A stretch of DNA of 34,182 bases, taken from NCBI GenBank assembly GCA_024698345.1, contig JAILRH010000007.1:1-34182 (forward strand). The letters run 5' to 3'. Below the pieces are notes generated by a model that saw only the letters and a list, made by a program, of their open reading frames with translations, did not search any database and was not told the origin of the DNA. The DNA is from Lachnospiraceae bacterium. GTDB lineage: Bacteria > Bacillota > Clostridia > Lachnospirales > Lachnospiraceae. How positions within the stretch are numbered: position 1 is the first letter of the stretch; each line of letters opens with the position of its first letter. Positions 33,648-34,182 of this stretch are shown here, piece by piece. The position numbers and the translations under genes are program-made.

Positions 33648-34182
33648 CTATAAGAGCGGTGCAATCAATCTCAGTATTTTACCTGCAAATTTGTAAAAAA
33701 AGTTACGCTTTCTGCACTCTTCGATAGTAACTAATTCAGACTGCTTTCTTGTTCTTTCAAAATCAGCTTCCATATTCGATATTTCAGGACTGTCTAATAT
33801 GAGAGTTCCACATTCAAAATGAAGGAAAAAGCTTCTGTAGTCAAGGTTTGCAGTACCTACAGTTCCCTTGTTTCCATCAACTATAAACAGTTTTGAGTGT
33901 GTAAATCCGGGTGTAAATTCATAAATCTTTACTCCTGCCTCAATAAGTTCTTCATAATATGTTCTAGCAACACAATAAGCATATGATTTATCCGGAATTC
34001 CGGGCATTACAATAATTACTTCAATGCCTCTCTTGGCTGCGAATGTCAACGCTGACACAAAAACATTATCAAGAATAAGATACGGTGTTATTATGTGAAC
34101 ATATTTCTTAGCCGTATTTAAAAGATGGAGATATACCAACTCACTTATATTTTCCTGATCAAATGGTTCATCGGAATATCCA
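33648..34182 (-). CDS. cls: Cardiolipin synthase, C-terminal part (gene runs off the window)
   Basis: The reading frame is open to the window edge, giving about 177 residues of the C-terminus; the true start is outside. It contains the second phospholipase D HKD motif (HSKLFIVDGNKGTVGTANLDYRS), with the GTANLDYRSF extension typical of Cls, preceded by ITPYLILD and IIVMPGIPDK. It ends with LIAPLL, as cardiolipin synthases often do. Cls makes cardiolipin from phosphatidylglycerol at the membrane. Other PLD-superfamily enzymes are possible but less likely. The stop lies 81 bp before the spoIVA start; no clear terminator is seen between them. Confidence 0.88.
   Translation of the reverse strand, partial: GYSDEPFDQENISELVYLHLLNTAKKYVHIITPYLILDNVFVSALTFAAKRGIEVIIVMPGIPDKSYAYCVARTYYEELIEAGVKIYEFTPGFTHSKLFIVDGNKGTVGTANLDYRSFFLHFECGTLILDSPEISNMEADFERTRKQSELVTIEECRKRNFFYKFAGKILRLIAPLL

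Overview
The window is a 34 kb stretch of chromosome from a low-GC, Gram-positive, spore-forming anaerobe. The combination of gene order and protein features points to Clostridia and most likely the family Lachnospiraceae: a radC-mreBCD-PBP2-minD-rodA-mgsA cluster, a miaB-mutS-mutL-miaA-ynbB cluster, phoH-ybeY-cdd, rpsU, spoIVA, an unusually long PBP2 and short family-type hypotheticals. Species cannot be fixed from the sequence alone. Every convincing gene lies on the minus strand, so transcription runs from high to low coordinates. No tRNA, rRNA, CRISPR array, prophage or transposase was seen.

In transcription order: (1) 34182-32097 holds the end of a cardiolipin synthase gene and spoIVA, whose ribosome binding site sits in a predicted hairpin. 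(2) 31972-29859 is a small accessory block: a PAS-domain/CPBP-like membrane protein with its own promoter, then a lipoprotein-anchored barnase and a barstar. (3) 29788-25588 has rpsU with a clear promoter and terminator, then a short protein resembling the C-terminal part of YqfD coupled to phoH, followed by ybeY, a DUF3048 protein and cytidine deaminase. (4) 25576-18536 has a MOP-family flippase, a small BofC-like protein, two different FAD-dependent oxidoreductases, an unknown 394-residue protein, a DUF896 protein and 5-formyltetrahydrofolate cyclo-ligase. (5) 18466-9844 is the tRNA-modification and mismatch-repair cluster miaB-mutS-mutL-miaA-ynbB, preceded by a 16-bp tandem repeat array that carries the likely promoter and closed by a terminator. 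(6) 9711-854 is the cell-shape operon radC-mreB-mreC-mreD-PBP2-minD-rodA followed by mgsA. (7) 711-298 is a small P-loop protein of unknown function. (8) 297-1 is gene-free and dense in hairpins, including a tandem pair of terminator-like hairpins with mutually inverted loops.

Functionally, MreB/MreC/MreD/RodA/PBP2 form the elongasome for side-wall peptidoglycan synthesis. The MutS/MutL pair performs mismatch repair, and MiaA and MiaB act sequentially on A37 of tRNA. SpoIVA is a spore-coat basement ATPase and implies endospore formation. The points most worth a second look are the flipped-loop hairpins at 1-113, the MinD lacking neighbouring MinC and MinE, the divergent MreB active site, the promoter-bearing tandem repeats at 18461-18554, the PAS-CPBP protein with altered catalytic residues next to a membrane-tethered barnase, the YqfD-like fragment, and the SD-sequestering hairpin before spoIVA.
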